A program made the translations under genes and the position numbers. Under the pieces are notes generated by a model that had not been told where the DNA came from, did not search any database, and saw only the letters and a list, made by a program, of their open reading frames with translations. Below, piece by piece: positions 45,921 to 56,586 of a DNA stretch of 64,000 nt (position 1 is its first letter; each line of letters begins with the position of its first letter). Source of the DNA: Ampelomyces quisqualis (lineage: Eukaryota; Ascomycota; Dothideomycetes; Pleosporales; Phaeosphaeriaceae); contig JAGTXZ010000008.1 in assembly GCA_018398575.1 (NCBI GenBank), positions 1,798,001 through 1,862,000 on the forward strand, given 5' to 3'.

Positions 45921-47285
45921 CCGTGGCCCTGTGGTCCTGTGGTGAGCCTTGCAACGGTCATGTGCCGCTGGCTCGGCACACGATATAGCGTTTGCAGACA
46001 GGCAGCTCCATGCGCATTGCGTCGACTCGTATCACTACAGCCAGCAGCAACCCATTGCCGTTGGCACGACACACGCCTCACATTGTGAGTCTTTGGAAAA
46101 GTATTCCATACATATAATCAGCATTTGCGGCGTATCGGGCGAACAAACGGCTGATACCATTACATTGTCATTTTTCGGGTCAGATGGTGATAATGAGCAT
46201 TTTCACGGCGGAAGGCGCTTCTGGTTTTCTGTTCATCTCTCTTGGGATAGGCTGGTCTCATCTACGACCATTTGGAGGATGACACTGATGATTGGGGCGT
46301 CCTTTCATGGCGTGCTCTTGCGATCTTTTGAGTTTGGAGCTGGAGTATAGGGATATCCACCAGGCAGATGAAATTCAGTCGGCCACAGAGGCCTTCTCAT
46401 CAGGGTCACGATCACGAACTGTACAATACAAGACGATTTGAGATACCAAGGAAACTTCACAACTACTTTCATACGTGTTCAGTGGCACCAACAGTCCATA
46501 GTGAAGTGCAAAAGTGTCACCACGTGAGTCGGCAACAGCGGGCCTCTTCACCATACCTAGCAAAATACATGGTTATGGTCTGACCGTAACGTATATCACC
46601 GTTGCACGATGTCACCATCGTTACCAGTTTTCAAGAGCCGGGAACGTGATGCTTGAAACACCTGAATGAAACGCTTTCATCACGAAAACGAAAGAAGAAG
46701 AACAAAGGCTCGAAGAATATGCCGTGAGCTTGGCCTCCGTTGAGTCGCCCGCTCCAATCTACGCATTTATCTTCTCTTCTCCTCGTTTTTTCCCTCGAAA
46801 CGTCCTGGCTGCCCGAATAAAGTAACCCTGACTCTGCAACACCAACACCAACACCAACACCAACGGCTCATCAGCATACCACGACGCCCAGTACCCACCG
46901 TAGCCAACACATGTCCCCAGTCTTGACTCTTCTCCCTGCAACCCAAACAACACCAACACCAGCAGAACACAACGCCCTTGTCAAGCCCGCACACCGCTCA
47001 CGCACCGCAACCCCCACACCCTCGGTCCTCCTCCTTCACCGCCCCATCCAACTCGGCAATCCATCCCCCAAGACGTCGCAGACGAGAAATAATGATTCAG
47101 AAATAATCTCCGTGGCGCACTCTTTTGCAGATAAGGCGAAATAAACTTTAACTCGGAGAACGCTCTAGACTCTGGGAGGAGGGGTGGGGGGGGGGGCTTT
47201 TCTCGAGGTTTACACGCAACTTTGCAAGTGAGGCCTGGAGCAAGTTGTAATACTGGTAGCGGGAAAATTATGCCTTTCGGGGGGT
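45921..47285. other. intergenic region
   Basis: CDH1 3' flank and unassigned DNA. A short (accaac)n run lies at about 46838-46864, and there is a G-run near 47183-47197. No gene is supported. Confidence 0.5.
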
Positions 47286-47300
47286 AACAGGTATACATGG
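47286..47300. repeat. target-site duplication, left, of SINE copy 1
   Basis: aacaggtatacatgg, repeated exactly at 47845-47859. Confidence 0.9.
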
Positions 47301-47307
47301 GGAGGGA

Positions 47308-47318
47308 TGGTGCAGTGG
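47308..47318 (+). promoter_or_regulatory. pol III A box of the SINE
   Basis: tggtgcagtgg fits the A-box consensus TRGYNNARNNG. Confidence 0.8.
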
Positions 47319-47357
47319 TGAAGCGACTGGTACTCCCTGTGGTAACCACAGGTTGTA

Positions 47358-47368
47358 GGTTCAAATCC
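47358..47368 (+). promoter_or_regulatory. pol III B box of the SINE
   Basis: ggttcaaatcc fits GGTTCGANTCC with one change and lies 39 bp beyond the A box. Confidence 0.85.
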
Positions 47369-47815
47369 TACTCTCTCTACCCCTATTTTAGGGTTACCTA
47401 ACAGCTAAGCCTCTTGTAGGCTGTGGCAGATCTTTAGATTAAACTAATCTTTAGATTATCTTTTCTCTAACTTTAACAAAGAAGAAGACTTTCTTCTTAC
47501 TTGTTTAAGCTTTACAAGGGCTTTCCTTTACAAGGTTTTTCTCTTATAAGGTATAAGAAAGGCTCTCTTTTATTTAAGCCTTACAAGCTATTTTACAAGG
47601 CACAAAGGAAGAAGGGAAGGAAGCAGAGCTCTGCAGTAAGTAAAGGGGGAAGTTTAAAACAGGCCTAGAAGGTGCGTAGGCGCCTTCTACTAGCTGTCCC
47701 TTAACTAGTAGAGGGCAAGGTATAGACAACTTTTAATTAACGACTAGGTGTTCTATTATATAGCTTCACCCGTCTAAAAGTACCCTTTGGGAGGTCAAAA
47801 ACAGAGGTTAAACAA

Positions 47816-47844
<29 letters not shown>

Positions 47845-47846
<2 letters not shown>

Positions 47847-47859
47847 CAGGTATACATGG
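47845..47859. repeat. target-site duplication, right, of SINE copy 1
   Basis: Exact repeat of 47286-47300. Confidence 0.9.
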
Positions 47860-48435
47860 CGCGGAAGAATGTCGACGAATGGATTATGGAGAGCAGCGCG
47901 CTTGATCACAGTGTGGATTTGGGTGGCATGCTTGCGGGACATACGGAATCCAGAGGGTGTGGATAAGAAAATTCAATTGGTGGAGAGGGAGTGCATGTAA
48001 ATATCGCTGGATACCAGGCCGTGGCGGATGCTTTTCCCATCGACGTCTTCCAGGACTAGGGTTTCTTGGCAAGGAGACCTGTAATATGCACGGCAGTGGA
48101 ATCAAGAAATGAAATCAGTAACCAGTGATGATTTGGCGTTTTCGAGATATTACATGTGCGAACATTCCAGGGAAAAGTCTTGATAAAACAACAACAACAA
48201 CAACCAAACTATTAACACGCTACACTTGCATCTGACCACCAGCGCCATCTCTGAGAACTACAAGATATTCGTCCAAACCGCCATCACCTCAGCCAGGGCA
48301 GAATATTGCGCGAAGAATAAAGCCAGGAAGCCAACAACAAGGCCAGTACAGAACACCGTCCATGCATCCGGTCTCTGCAGGCGGCTTTTCGTGTCAATCA
48401 CTAGACTGTGAGCTTGTGGTCGAAGATGATCCCGA
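47860..48435. other. intergenic region, aquaporin 3' flank
   Basis: An (ACA)n run lies near 48189-48205. No gene is supported. Confidence 0.45.
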
Positions 48436-49865
48436 CTAAGAACTCGATCTCCCAGACTCCGCGCTGGGCCCGTTGCGATAGCTGTTGTCTGATGTCATCT
48501 CGTAGTTCGATTGAGACAATCGCCTGGAGCTGCGAGTATGCTGAGCACGGGGACGATCGTTGGGATGGTCAACCGAATCGTTACTGCCGTCAGAGCTGTG
48601 GTGTCCGTCACCGCCGTGAACGAAGGCTGCCAAGGGTGGGCTGATTTTCTCCATGGGAAGTGCTTCTGCTGAGGTGACACCATAGTCTGACGAAGTGGTC
48701 CGGTGAGGAGGTGTTGCCGGGGTTCTTTTTGCATTTTGCAAAAGAGTTGCAAAATTTGTCTCATTCGTGCCGTCGGTCATTTGGCGCGCTGTGATAGTCA
48801 ATATCATTGTAAGAATGTGAAGACAAACAGGTGTTTGGAGGATACCGTGCAGACTAACTTTGATGTGTATCATGATACTTCGTTGATGCTCTCGACTCGT
48901 GATGTTCAATTTGATCTTGGCCATCACCATCGGCTCCAGGATTGGCAGTTTCGTATTCGAGTGTCTTGATCAGACGGTAAAAGATGACGGCGAGCACGGC
49001 GCCTAACAGCGGTCCAATCCAGTAGATCCAATGGTAGCCATCGAATGTACCGAGAATAACGTCAGGGCCGAAGGAGCGGGCAGGATTGAGAGAACCTCCC
49101 GTGAAGAAGACACCTTACGTTGTCAGCTTGATGGTAAAAAGTGGGCTAGCAAGTCGGATACCAGCGAGCTCGGCAATGAAGAGAGCCAGTCCTATTCCGA
49201 TGGGAGCTAGAAAAGTGGACCTGTGCTTTTCTGCCGCGAGCATGAAGATGCAAAATATGAGTTCGAATGTGAGGAACATCTCGATAAAGAGACCTCGGAC
49301 TACTGATGTATGTGTTTCCAGACTTGTGCGTACGGCGAGTGGACCAGAGAACAGACCGGACACAACGGCGGCAGCAGCTATACCTGCAAGAACTTGCGAG
49401 ACGGTGAGTGCACCAGCTTTAAGCCAGCCAATGGCCCCAATGAGTGCCATAGCAACCGTGACCTGAAGAACGCGTGTCAGTCAAGAGTAGGTGCTAGGTG
49501 TCAAAGATACGCACTGCGGGATTGAAAAGCCCTCCGCTGATACGGAAGAATACCCAGACGTTGACTGCCAATGAGAAGCCAAACGCAAGCGAGATGTACA
49601 GCAGCGATGCAATGTTCATGGGGTTCTTGCCGAGAAGATTGTTGGCGATCTGCGTGGCTGCAAAGGCGAAGAACAGGAACAAGAAGGTGCCAACGAACTC
49701 GCCCAGGCAGGAGATGACTAGATGGCGAATCCTGTTGGGAAGCCATCCGAAGCCAGGTAGGCGCCTCTCCCCTGGGCGGTTTGGGTCTTCAGTGTACCTT
49801 GGTTTCATGCCGGGCAGAACCATGAAGCTGGTGGTCGGGTTCGAAGCAGGTTGTGTAGCGCTCAT
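48436..49865 (-). CDS. aquaporin / MIP-family channel
   Basis: Four exons (49865-49515, 49462-49162, 49113-48859, 48788-48436) give about 419 residues. The channel core has about six membrane spans (LGEFVGTFLFLFFAFAATQI; LLYISLAFGFSLAVNVWVF; LFIEMFLTFELIFCIFML). Both pore motifs are canonical: NPAV in GGLFNPAVTVAM and NPAR in GGSLNPARSFGPD. The Arg after the second NPA supports a water-type selectivity filter, though glycerol use cannot be excluded. The cytosolic tail (about 150 residues) is Ser/His/Asp-rich. The last intron has a GTTAGT donor; if it is retained, a stop follows at once (His-Gln-Ser-stop), giving a form about 116 residues shorter. Divergent from the PA-TM-RING gene. Confidence 0.9.
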
Positions 49866-50683
49866 GGTGGTGATGTTCGAGGTATTTGTGACCAAGCCGT
49901 GTCAAAGGATGGATGACGGGTGCGTGTAAGACAAGTACTCTTTCAGGGTAAGACTAGGTGGGATGTATGAGGACCGGGTCGCAGCTGGATAGGGACAAGC
50001 AAGTAAGAATAAGAAATAGGGCAAGATGAAGCAGAGAGGACAGGGTACAGAGGTAAGTTGTTGTTGGAGAGAATGGTGAGACTGAAGAGTCGAGGTAGGG
50101 CAAGGGACTGAGAGATAGAAACGACGCCATAGGGGGGGGGGAGGAAGCTGCCAGTGTGCGCCTATTCATCTCAGGGTCGGGAAGCCGCAGTTTGACTGTA
50201 ACAGCAGGCACCATGGGTTCTGAGCTGATCTGATGTTGTCGGTGAAGTTGGCGTTCGTGGGGCAGATGGGAGTATGCGAGGACATGTCGTGAGAAGATTG
50301 GGGAGGAGAGGCTCCTGCGTGTGTAGTTTGACGCGGAAGACTATACACAGGCTACCTGAGTAAGCCTATGAATGGGATTCTACACCGAGTGCCAGAGTCG
50401 GCTTGCAAGATTCCCACGGGCCTATACACGTCAGGGACTCTGAGATGCATCGACTCGGTACTCCGTAGTGCTGCGTGAGACGGGCTGTTGACGTTAGCGG
50501 CTGGGTGGAGACTGGTGGAGACTGGGTGGAGACTAGTGTAGACTGGGTGGAGACGGTGGAGACCGGGCGGGTGGCGCTTGACCAAAGGCCGCTGGTCGCG
50601 TGCGGGGCGGCCGAGACAAGCTTATCCATGACGCCCCTCGACGCCGACCCTCCTCAACCACCCCCCACCCCGCAAACCACAGC
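49866..50683. other. divergent promoter region aquaporin / PA-TM-RING
   Basis: Contains a degenerate gggtggagact tandem run at about 50505-50570. No gene is supported. Confidence 0.5.
50505..50570. repeat. degenerate ~11-bp tandem repeat (ctgggtggaga)
   Basis: About five to six imperfect units of ctgggtggaga/actggtggag in the promoter of the PA-TM-RING gene. Confidence 0.7.
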
Positions 50684-53089
50684 ATGCGCCCACTGCGGCT
50701 GCTGCTGGCCCTGTCCACCAGCCTTGCCGCGGCGACACTCGTGCTCTACGTCGCCCTGACCGCGCACCAACACAAGCACCTCGCACCAGCCTCGCACACG
50801 GGCAAGCAGGGCGGCTTCAAGGCACTCCTCTCCTTCACCGCGCCCGGCTCGCTGTTCCCTCCGTCGGCCATAATCAGCCTGACCGACGACAACTCGACCT
50901 TCTTCCTCGCCCGCCCAGCAGCTTTTGGGCCGACCTTGGCCCCAGACGGGCTGAGCAGCGCGCTGTGGATTGGCAGTGGTTTTGGCGACGACACCCTAGG
51001 CAAGGGCGAGTTGGGCTGCGGCGACAGTCCAGACTGGCATGGCCACGACCATGGTGCCAGCCATGCCCCCGAGTCAACGCCGGTCAGAACCCCCCCAAAC
51101 AGCCCCAACGAGCGCAGTACCAAGAGGGGACCAGCAGCTAGTTCGCTCAGCGAGACCGCAAACACACATGCAGACATCAAGTCTCTGCAGGAGAGCGCCG
51201 AGATCAACGGCAAGGTAGTCCTTCTGAAGCGCGGAGCATGTGGCTTCTCTGCAAAGGTACTGTGGGCTCAGAAACGCGGCGCTGTTGCCGTCATTGTCGG
51301 CGATAACGTTCGTGGCGGAGGGCTCATTCGTATGTACGCCCAAGGTGATACGTCCAACGTCACTATACCGTCCTTGTTCACCTCTCACACCACTGCCCAC
51401 TTGCTGTCGTCTCTTTTGCCGGCAGATACCATCGGTGGCCTACTTCCGGGAAAGCGCCCCAATGCAGACTACAGTACCCCTGGCCATGACAACATGGCAA
51501 TGCTGAAACAAGAAAAAGCACTAGCTAGCAAAGTCCTGTCTATTTCCTCCCTGGGTCCCAGCGCTCCCCTACCTTCAATCAACCCTGGCAAGCCGACAGC
51601 TCAGTTCTCACCAGATGAACTCGCTAAGAAAGTTCAACAAGATCAAATCTGGGGACATGCCATCCTTGCTGCGCTCCACAGTGGTCTCGGACATGCTCCC
51701 CTAGGCCAGAGCGATCTTGTGAAACCATCGCCTGTCTCTACGCCGCTTTCAAGTAACTCTGCCGACGCAGATCGAGGATTTCCAAACCCAGGACCGTTCT
51801 TCGCAACGCCTACCGGCAGCAGCCTGACAATAGCCGGCCCAGATATCAATTTTTCAAAGTCAGGTTCCAATATACTACCTGGAAGCGGAGAGTACCGACA
51901 TGAAACCTTGACTGATAGCGAGCGGCAAGCTTGGTGGGCAAGGTGGTTTGGCGTCAGGAATGATGATCAGGGACCCCCGAAAGCCGAGTTTTCCCGCAGC
52001 AGAAGTATAACGTCCATCACCGACGGCAATTCGGACGACATCGACACGTCATTGGAAAACTTGGTAGCGCACGAAGGCCTTTGGGTCACCCTCACCCCTA
52101 CGAACGTTTCAGCGAGCCCGTTTTTCGACACACTGCTCGTTCTTGTCGTTAGTCCCCTGGTCACGCTCTCTGTGGTGTATGCACTGCTCCTCCTTCGGTC
52201 CCGCATTAGGCGTAGACGCTGGAGAGCGCCCAAATCACTCGTCGAGCGGCTGCCGGTAAGAACTTATCAAACTATTAGTGACTCTATATCCTCGGCCACG
52301 CCAAGTGCGGCATCACCGACAACGCCGCTGCTCCATCATTCATCTTCGCAGCCTGTATCGTCGTCACACTCGCCACAGTCATTGAATGAGGAGGCGCGCG
52401 CAACATCTTCCACTGCAGATGTAGCCGACCGTGTCCGCGAGGAAGAGAAGCGCACAACGGGTTTAGCTGAGTGGAGACGCCGATATGGTGGTCGACAGAG
52501 AGAATGCGTCGTCTGTCTTGAAGAGTATGAAGACGGAATCAGCCGAGTTATGAGCCTACCTTGCGGTCATGAATTTCACGCGGACTGCATGTAAGCACAC
52601 TTGACGCTCCAATTCCATTGCTACTCAGCTGACTTACTCAGAACGCCCTGGCTTGTGACCCGAAGGCGGACCTGTCCAATCTGCAAAGGCGACGTTGTGC
52701 GGTCCCTTGCACAGTCTCACCACAATCGTTCACAATCCTCGTCTCCAACACGATCTATGTTACGACTGAATGGCGTAGATGATGTCCAAGTTCAAGCGGC
52801 CAAGATCCGCAACGATTCTCCCTCAGCGTCCTTGCCGATGCCAATCTCTGCTTCCGCAGCGGGTACCCCGTCTAGGATCGTGGACGATGATGTTGAGGCG
52901 AATTGGTCCGGTGACGAGTCTCGCACTCTAGATAGAGATGCGTCTGCACATAGAGCTTTTATTTCGGGCGGTTCCGTGCGCGACCTCAGTTCTACTGTAT
53001 CCACTGTTATCTGGAGTGGCGTTGAGGCGGTCAGGAACACGACTGGTTTTCAAAGACGTCCACCAAGAGACATCGATCGCGATCGGTGA
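50684..53089 (+). CDS. PA-TM-RING type E3 ubiquitin ligase (RING-H2)
   Basis: Two exons (50684-52590, 52642-53089) give 784 residues. The order is signal peptide/anchor (LLLALSTSLAAATLVLYVAL), lumenal protease-associated domain (NGKVVLLKRGACGFSAKVLW, AVAVIVGDN), transmembrane helix (LLVLVVSPLVTLSVVYALLLL, near residue 490-510), then a cytosolic RING-H2: CVVCLEEY...LPCGHEFHADCITPW...CPIC. Such proteins sit in endosomes, vacuole or Golgi and ubiquitinate membrane cargo. The intron falls inside the RING after HADC-I, so the open frame alone ends at a half RING. The Asn-Val-Ser/Thr sites in the lumenal part suggest glycosylation. The Ser-rich tails look disordered. Confidence 0.92.
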
Positions 53090-53668
53090 AATTTTCTACA
53101 TTCGCACACGTTTGCATAGCTGGTTTTGGTTGCATTAGTATATACCCCAGGGAAATGGGCCATCATGGCGTTGGTCTTTGGCACTTCTCAGCGTGTCATT
53201 TCGTTTCAGTAAGGAGTTCGATTCCATCCTCACTCAAGTCGATCTTTTCTCCCCTTTCCAAGCCTGTCTCTGCTCGTTTTCTTCCGCACCACCCGAGGCT
53301 CCTCCGCATGCTGCCAGTCTGGCGTCAGAATGTGGCCAATATAGCCATGTGACTCGATAATTTTCATGTCTCCACAGTCGAACATGCCAAGCTTCATTCA
53401 TGCAAGGCATCAACACCTAGGCAGTCTTTTGACGTTCTAATATTCCCAAGTAGACAACACGAGACTCAAGTATGGATGAGTCGGTACAGAATCCAATGTG
53501 CCTAACCGGCACAATTTTGAGAAAACTTCTGGAACTCCCGGGGAATTCAAGCGAAGCGATCACTATTGATTGCCCGGTCCGCACATTATGCAGATCTGGG
53601 CAGAACAAAGTACGTAAAGCCAATATTTGCTCACGCTTGATGCTACCCTGGCAAAATCCTCCCTGGTT
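53090..53668. other. intergenic region before the transposon pocket
   Basis: 3' flank of the PA-TM-RING gene; no gene is supported. Confidence 0.45.
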
Positions 53669-53678
53669 GCCGCACCAA
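53669..53678. repeat. target-site duplication, left, of SINE copy 2
   Basis: gccgcaccaa, repeated exactly at 54198-54207. Confidence 0.8.
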
Positions 53679-54197
53679 CTAATTGATTGATTGATTTGGT
53701 TTAACGTCCGTTTTTGACCTTCCGTAGGGTACTTTTGGACGGATAGAGCTACAATACATAGACTAATGAGTTATTAATTAAACAAAAGTTGTGATGCCTA
53801 GCAAGAGATGGCTCTATTTCGAATACGAAATAGATTCCTTGAATGATCCGTATGGAATAGTATACCATACTGAATTTGAATACGTACGTAAATATTACGC
53901 TAGCCATATCAAGAAGGAGGTGGAGAGCGATCTTTGGCGCCTACATACCTCCTAGGCCTATTTTAAACCTCCCCCTTGCATACTGCAGATCTCCAAGTAC
54001 TTCCTTCTCTTCTTATTTTGTGGCTTATAAGATACCTCGTAAGGTTTAAACAAAGGAGATCTCCTTTTGTGTCGTTTCTTATATATTCCAAGGAGAAAAT
54101 GTTGTAGAGAAAAGTCCTTGTAAGACTTAAACCAGTAGAGAGAAAGTATCCTTCTTTGTTGTGTTTAGAGGAATTACTACTGCACTATCCCTCTGCA
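53679..54197 (-). mobile_element. SINE copy 2, inverted, internally deleted and interrupted
   Basis: Read on the minus strand it matches copy 1: head gagggatagtgcagta (A box), body blocks tttaaaataggcctaggagg and ccaaaagtaccctacggaag, ggtcaaaaacggacgttaaa, then a tail of ATCA units. About 150 bp of copy 1, including the B box, are missing near the head. A roughly 106-bp element (53798-53903) is inserted in the body. A 10-bp target-site duplication flanks the copy, independent of that at copy 1. Confidence 0.82.
53798..53903 (+). mobile_element. small nested element inside SINE copy 2
   Basis: 106 bp bounded by ctagc...gctag, absent from SINE copy 1 at the matching place, and similar to two diverged sequences at 30011-30092 and 30271-30376. 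It has no coding capacity and is palindrome-rich (ttcgaatacgaaat, ggaatagtatacc), like a miniature inverted-repeat element. Confidence 0.6.
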
Positions 54198-54207
54198 GCC
54201 GCACCAA
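54198..54207. repeat. target-site duplication, right, of SINE copy 2
   Basis: Exact repeat of 53669-53678. Confidence 0.8.
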
Positions 54208-54344
54208 AAAACCTGTTAATACGTCCTAATAGTCCTGGTTCCTCTGGGTCTCCATGCCGGCTTGGTTATCAAACGAGTAATTGACATGCGCTCCCCCGCG
54301 GTAAGGTCTGCAGATCAAACAAGCTTGTGTGGAGCCATGCTTAA

Positions 54345-54646
54345 TACAGTAGAACTCATATATAACGATCGGCAGTGTATTGTAAGCAAATTTGGTGAGA
54401 TAGGGATATACGCAACAGTGAGCACGCAACAATATTCTAAGGTATATCCTACTAACATCGTTAAGATAAGAGTAGTTCTATACCCTTTTTAGAAACAAAA
54501 CTTTGACAAAATCTAAAATCTTAGGTCATCTTAAGGGACTTCAACAAGTAAACACGCTGAGCCGGTTTTCTCCTTAAGGACACCACCAGTACAGCGATAT
54601 ATTACAGGTATCTTACCCTGATTGTTAAATCGGGGGTTCTACTGTA
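54345..54646. mobile_element. MITE with TA target duplication (Tc1/mariner-pogo type)
   Basis: About 300 bp of AT-rich DNA starts with TAcagtagaac and ends with gttctactgTA. The terminal inverted repeats extend imperfectly to about 27 bp (left ...taacgatcgg, right, inverted, ...taacaatcag). Flanking TA dinucleotides fit Tc1/mariner/Fot-class insertion. No transposase frame is present, so it is non-autonomous. Confidence 0.75.
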
Positions 54647-55067
54647 CTACAACTTTTCAACTTTTCGCTCTCCCTTGTCAGACGCAGCATCAGCATGTGC
54701 TACATTTCCCTCAGTAGCGTTAAGCCGAGGAATGCAAATGACCTTAAGTTTATCAATCGCGCGTTGTGCTTCAGGCCTGAACTGGCACATAAGTCCCCAT
54801 GTCTTGGCTAATGCACCCCTTCAAGTTAATTCGACTTTTGAAGCTCGTGCTCGTGGCACCGTCATCCAACACTACTCTGTCTTGGCACCGACCCTGGGAC
54901 TACCGGTATCATCCTGGAACCTAATATACCGCTTGGCGACAAGTATAAAGTTTGCTTGTCAAGTCATCCCATGACAACAAAGCCTCAAGAGAACACTGCT
55001 CATTTCTCTACAATCTCCAAGAGAGGCTGCCAGACACGTTATAGGTGTTACCGATCACGCATCAACG
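54647..55067. other. intergenic region, promoter of the cysteine-rich secreted protein
   Basis: No gene is supported. The transposable element at 54345-54646 ends 421 bp before the next start codon. Confidence 0.45.
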
Positions 55068-56152
55068 ATGAGATTCTTGCATGGCTTGCTGCCTTTGCTG
55101 GGCACCATCGCTCTCGCCTCAGAGCTTGTCGCCGAGAAGTGTCAGTGTCCACAGGTCAACTGTCCTACCGATGATGCCGCAGTAAGACATACGATTTACC
55201 CCCGCTTTGGCGTTTCTCCTGGCTAACAAATTCCTTTCCAGGCCCTATGCAACTGCCTCAACGGCCGCGAAACCTTTTGCAAGAAGCAATGCCCTGACTA
55301 CAAGCCAACATATCGAGTATGGCACAATCGTATATCAGCCTCATCAATGCATTGCTGACAATGGACTGAAGCTATGCCCAGTACCAGCTCCCTCGGCATT
55401 CCCGAGTGCACAGCCTCCAATGCCAATAAAACTGCTACAAAAGCCAAAGATTTGCGAGTGCCCACTCGTCAATTGTCTAGCAATCTGGCCAGGGGGCTGC
55501 CATTGCGCCAACAATGCGAAACAGAGTTGCTACGACAAGTGTGGTGGTGAACCTCCTCAGCTGCAATCATGCGATGTCGATATCGCACTTCCCAGCCCCG
55601 TGATCGAACCTGCACCGATCTGTGAATGCGAAAGTATCATGTGCGTTCAAATGTGGCCTCAAAGCTGCTACTGCGCCAATGCAGCGGCACAGGCGTGTTA
55701 CGCGAAATGCGGCGGCGAAAAACCCAACCTGCAGGTGAGTTTCCGAGTGGCTTATTTGTAGCTAGGGATGAGTTGAGACTAATCGATTATTTCAGTTGTG
55801 CCCACCACAGAAAACAAAGACTCTGACCACACTCACGGCTTCGCCTAGTTCCACTCTCCTCCCGCCAAACACCCACAAGGTGTGTGGTGGCAATCGCCTG
55901 GGTAGCAGCCAGTGTGATGAAGGCTATACCTGTATCACGGATCCTTACACACCAGGGTGCGGCCCCGCATGTGATGGTCTAGGTATTTGCGTCGAGGACC
56001 GGATGTGTGGTGGATTCGCGGGCTTTGCATGCCGCGACCAGAATCAAGTGTGTTTCGACGATCCTAGGGACGATTGCGATCCAATGCAGGGTGGAGCAGA
56101 TTGTGCTGGGCTATGTGTCACTCCGCACAGGAGTCTAGGTGCGGACGCGTAG
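55068..56152 (+). CDS. secreted cysteine-rich protein with three repeated modules (candidate effector)
   Basis: Four exons (55068-55181, 55242-55316, 55372-55734, 55796-56152) give 302 residues. A signal peptide covers about residues 1-22 (MRFLHGLLPLLGTIALASEL). Three related modules follow: KCQCPQVNC...CNCLN...CKKQC, KICECPLVNC...CHCANNAKQSCYDKCGGE and PICECESIMC...CYCANAAAQACYAKCGGE. Each has a C-x-C-x4-C ... C-x-C-x-N ... C-x3-C pattern. A Ser/Thr/Pro linker leads to a second Cys-rich region (CGGNRLGSSQCDEGYTC ... MCGGFAGFACRDQNQVC). Function is unknown; no enzyme motif. All introns are phase 0 (they fall between codons), which suits duplication of modules. It sits between a MITE and a decayed gene. 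Confidence 0.83.
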
Positions 56153-56586
56153 TTGGGGATGATGATTGAACAGGACTGCTGCAATTCGCGAACGTGTGTG
56201 CCCTGCATTTAATGCATGCTGCCAATTGCTGGGTTCCTTAATTATTCAACCCAAATGTCAATGGTTATCACTCGGTCATTCTGCGATTTTCTGTTCTATG
56301 GTTGGCTCGCTTTATTTCCTCTCCGACTCTGTTCAATTCGCACCAACCTTTACCTAATTGTTACTGGCTCGATCGTCTCATGTATGCTCTCATACACTAG
56401 ATGCCTTTTTGTCCTGCTCAACCTACCATCCAATCCATATATTCACATAGCACAATGAACTTGTATGAAGGAACCAGGCCGCGCCGAAGTTACCGTGGCG
56501 CAGCCCGCATCACTTATTCACGTATTTTGTTTACAACATGACTCTAACGTCCTAATCGTTCAAGACAAACCAATTCTGCTTCAACA
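56153..56586. other. intergenic region after the secreted protein
   Basis: No gene is supported; the right end grades into the glucosyltransferase relic. Confidence 0.4.

Larger units (their letters stand above)
47301..47844 (+). mobile_element. tRNA-derived SINE, full-length copy (copy 1)
   Basis: A 544-bp non-autonomous retroposon. It is bounded by a perfect 15-bp target-site duplication. The first 79 bp resemble a tRNA: the 5' strand ggaggga (47301-47307) can pair with tctctct (47372-47378), a T-arm gtagg/cctac flanks the loop ttcaaat, and internal pol III A and B boxes are present. An unrelated A/T-rich body follows. The 3' end is a run of ATCA units (47815-47844), the usual kind of SINE tail. 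No coding capacity. A second copy in the opposite orientation lies at 53679-54197 and shares the body and tail. Confidence 0.88.

Noticed and set aside
47301..47379. Genuine tRNA gene
   Set aside because: The A and B boxes and acceptor and T stems fit, but the D stem is imperfect, extra bases lie before the anticodon arm and the loop lacks T33. The segment is the head of a 544-bp unit with a target duplication, so it is a SINE head.
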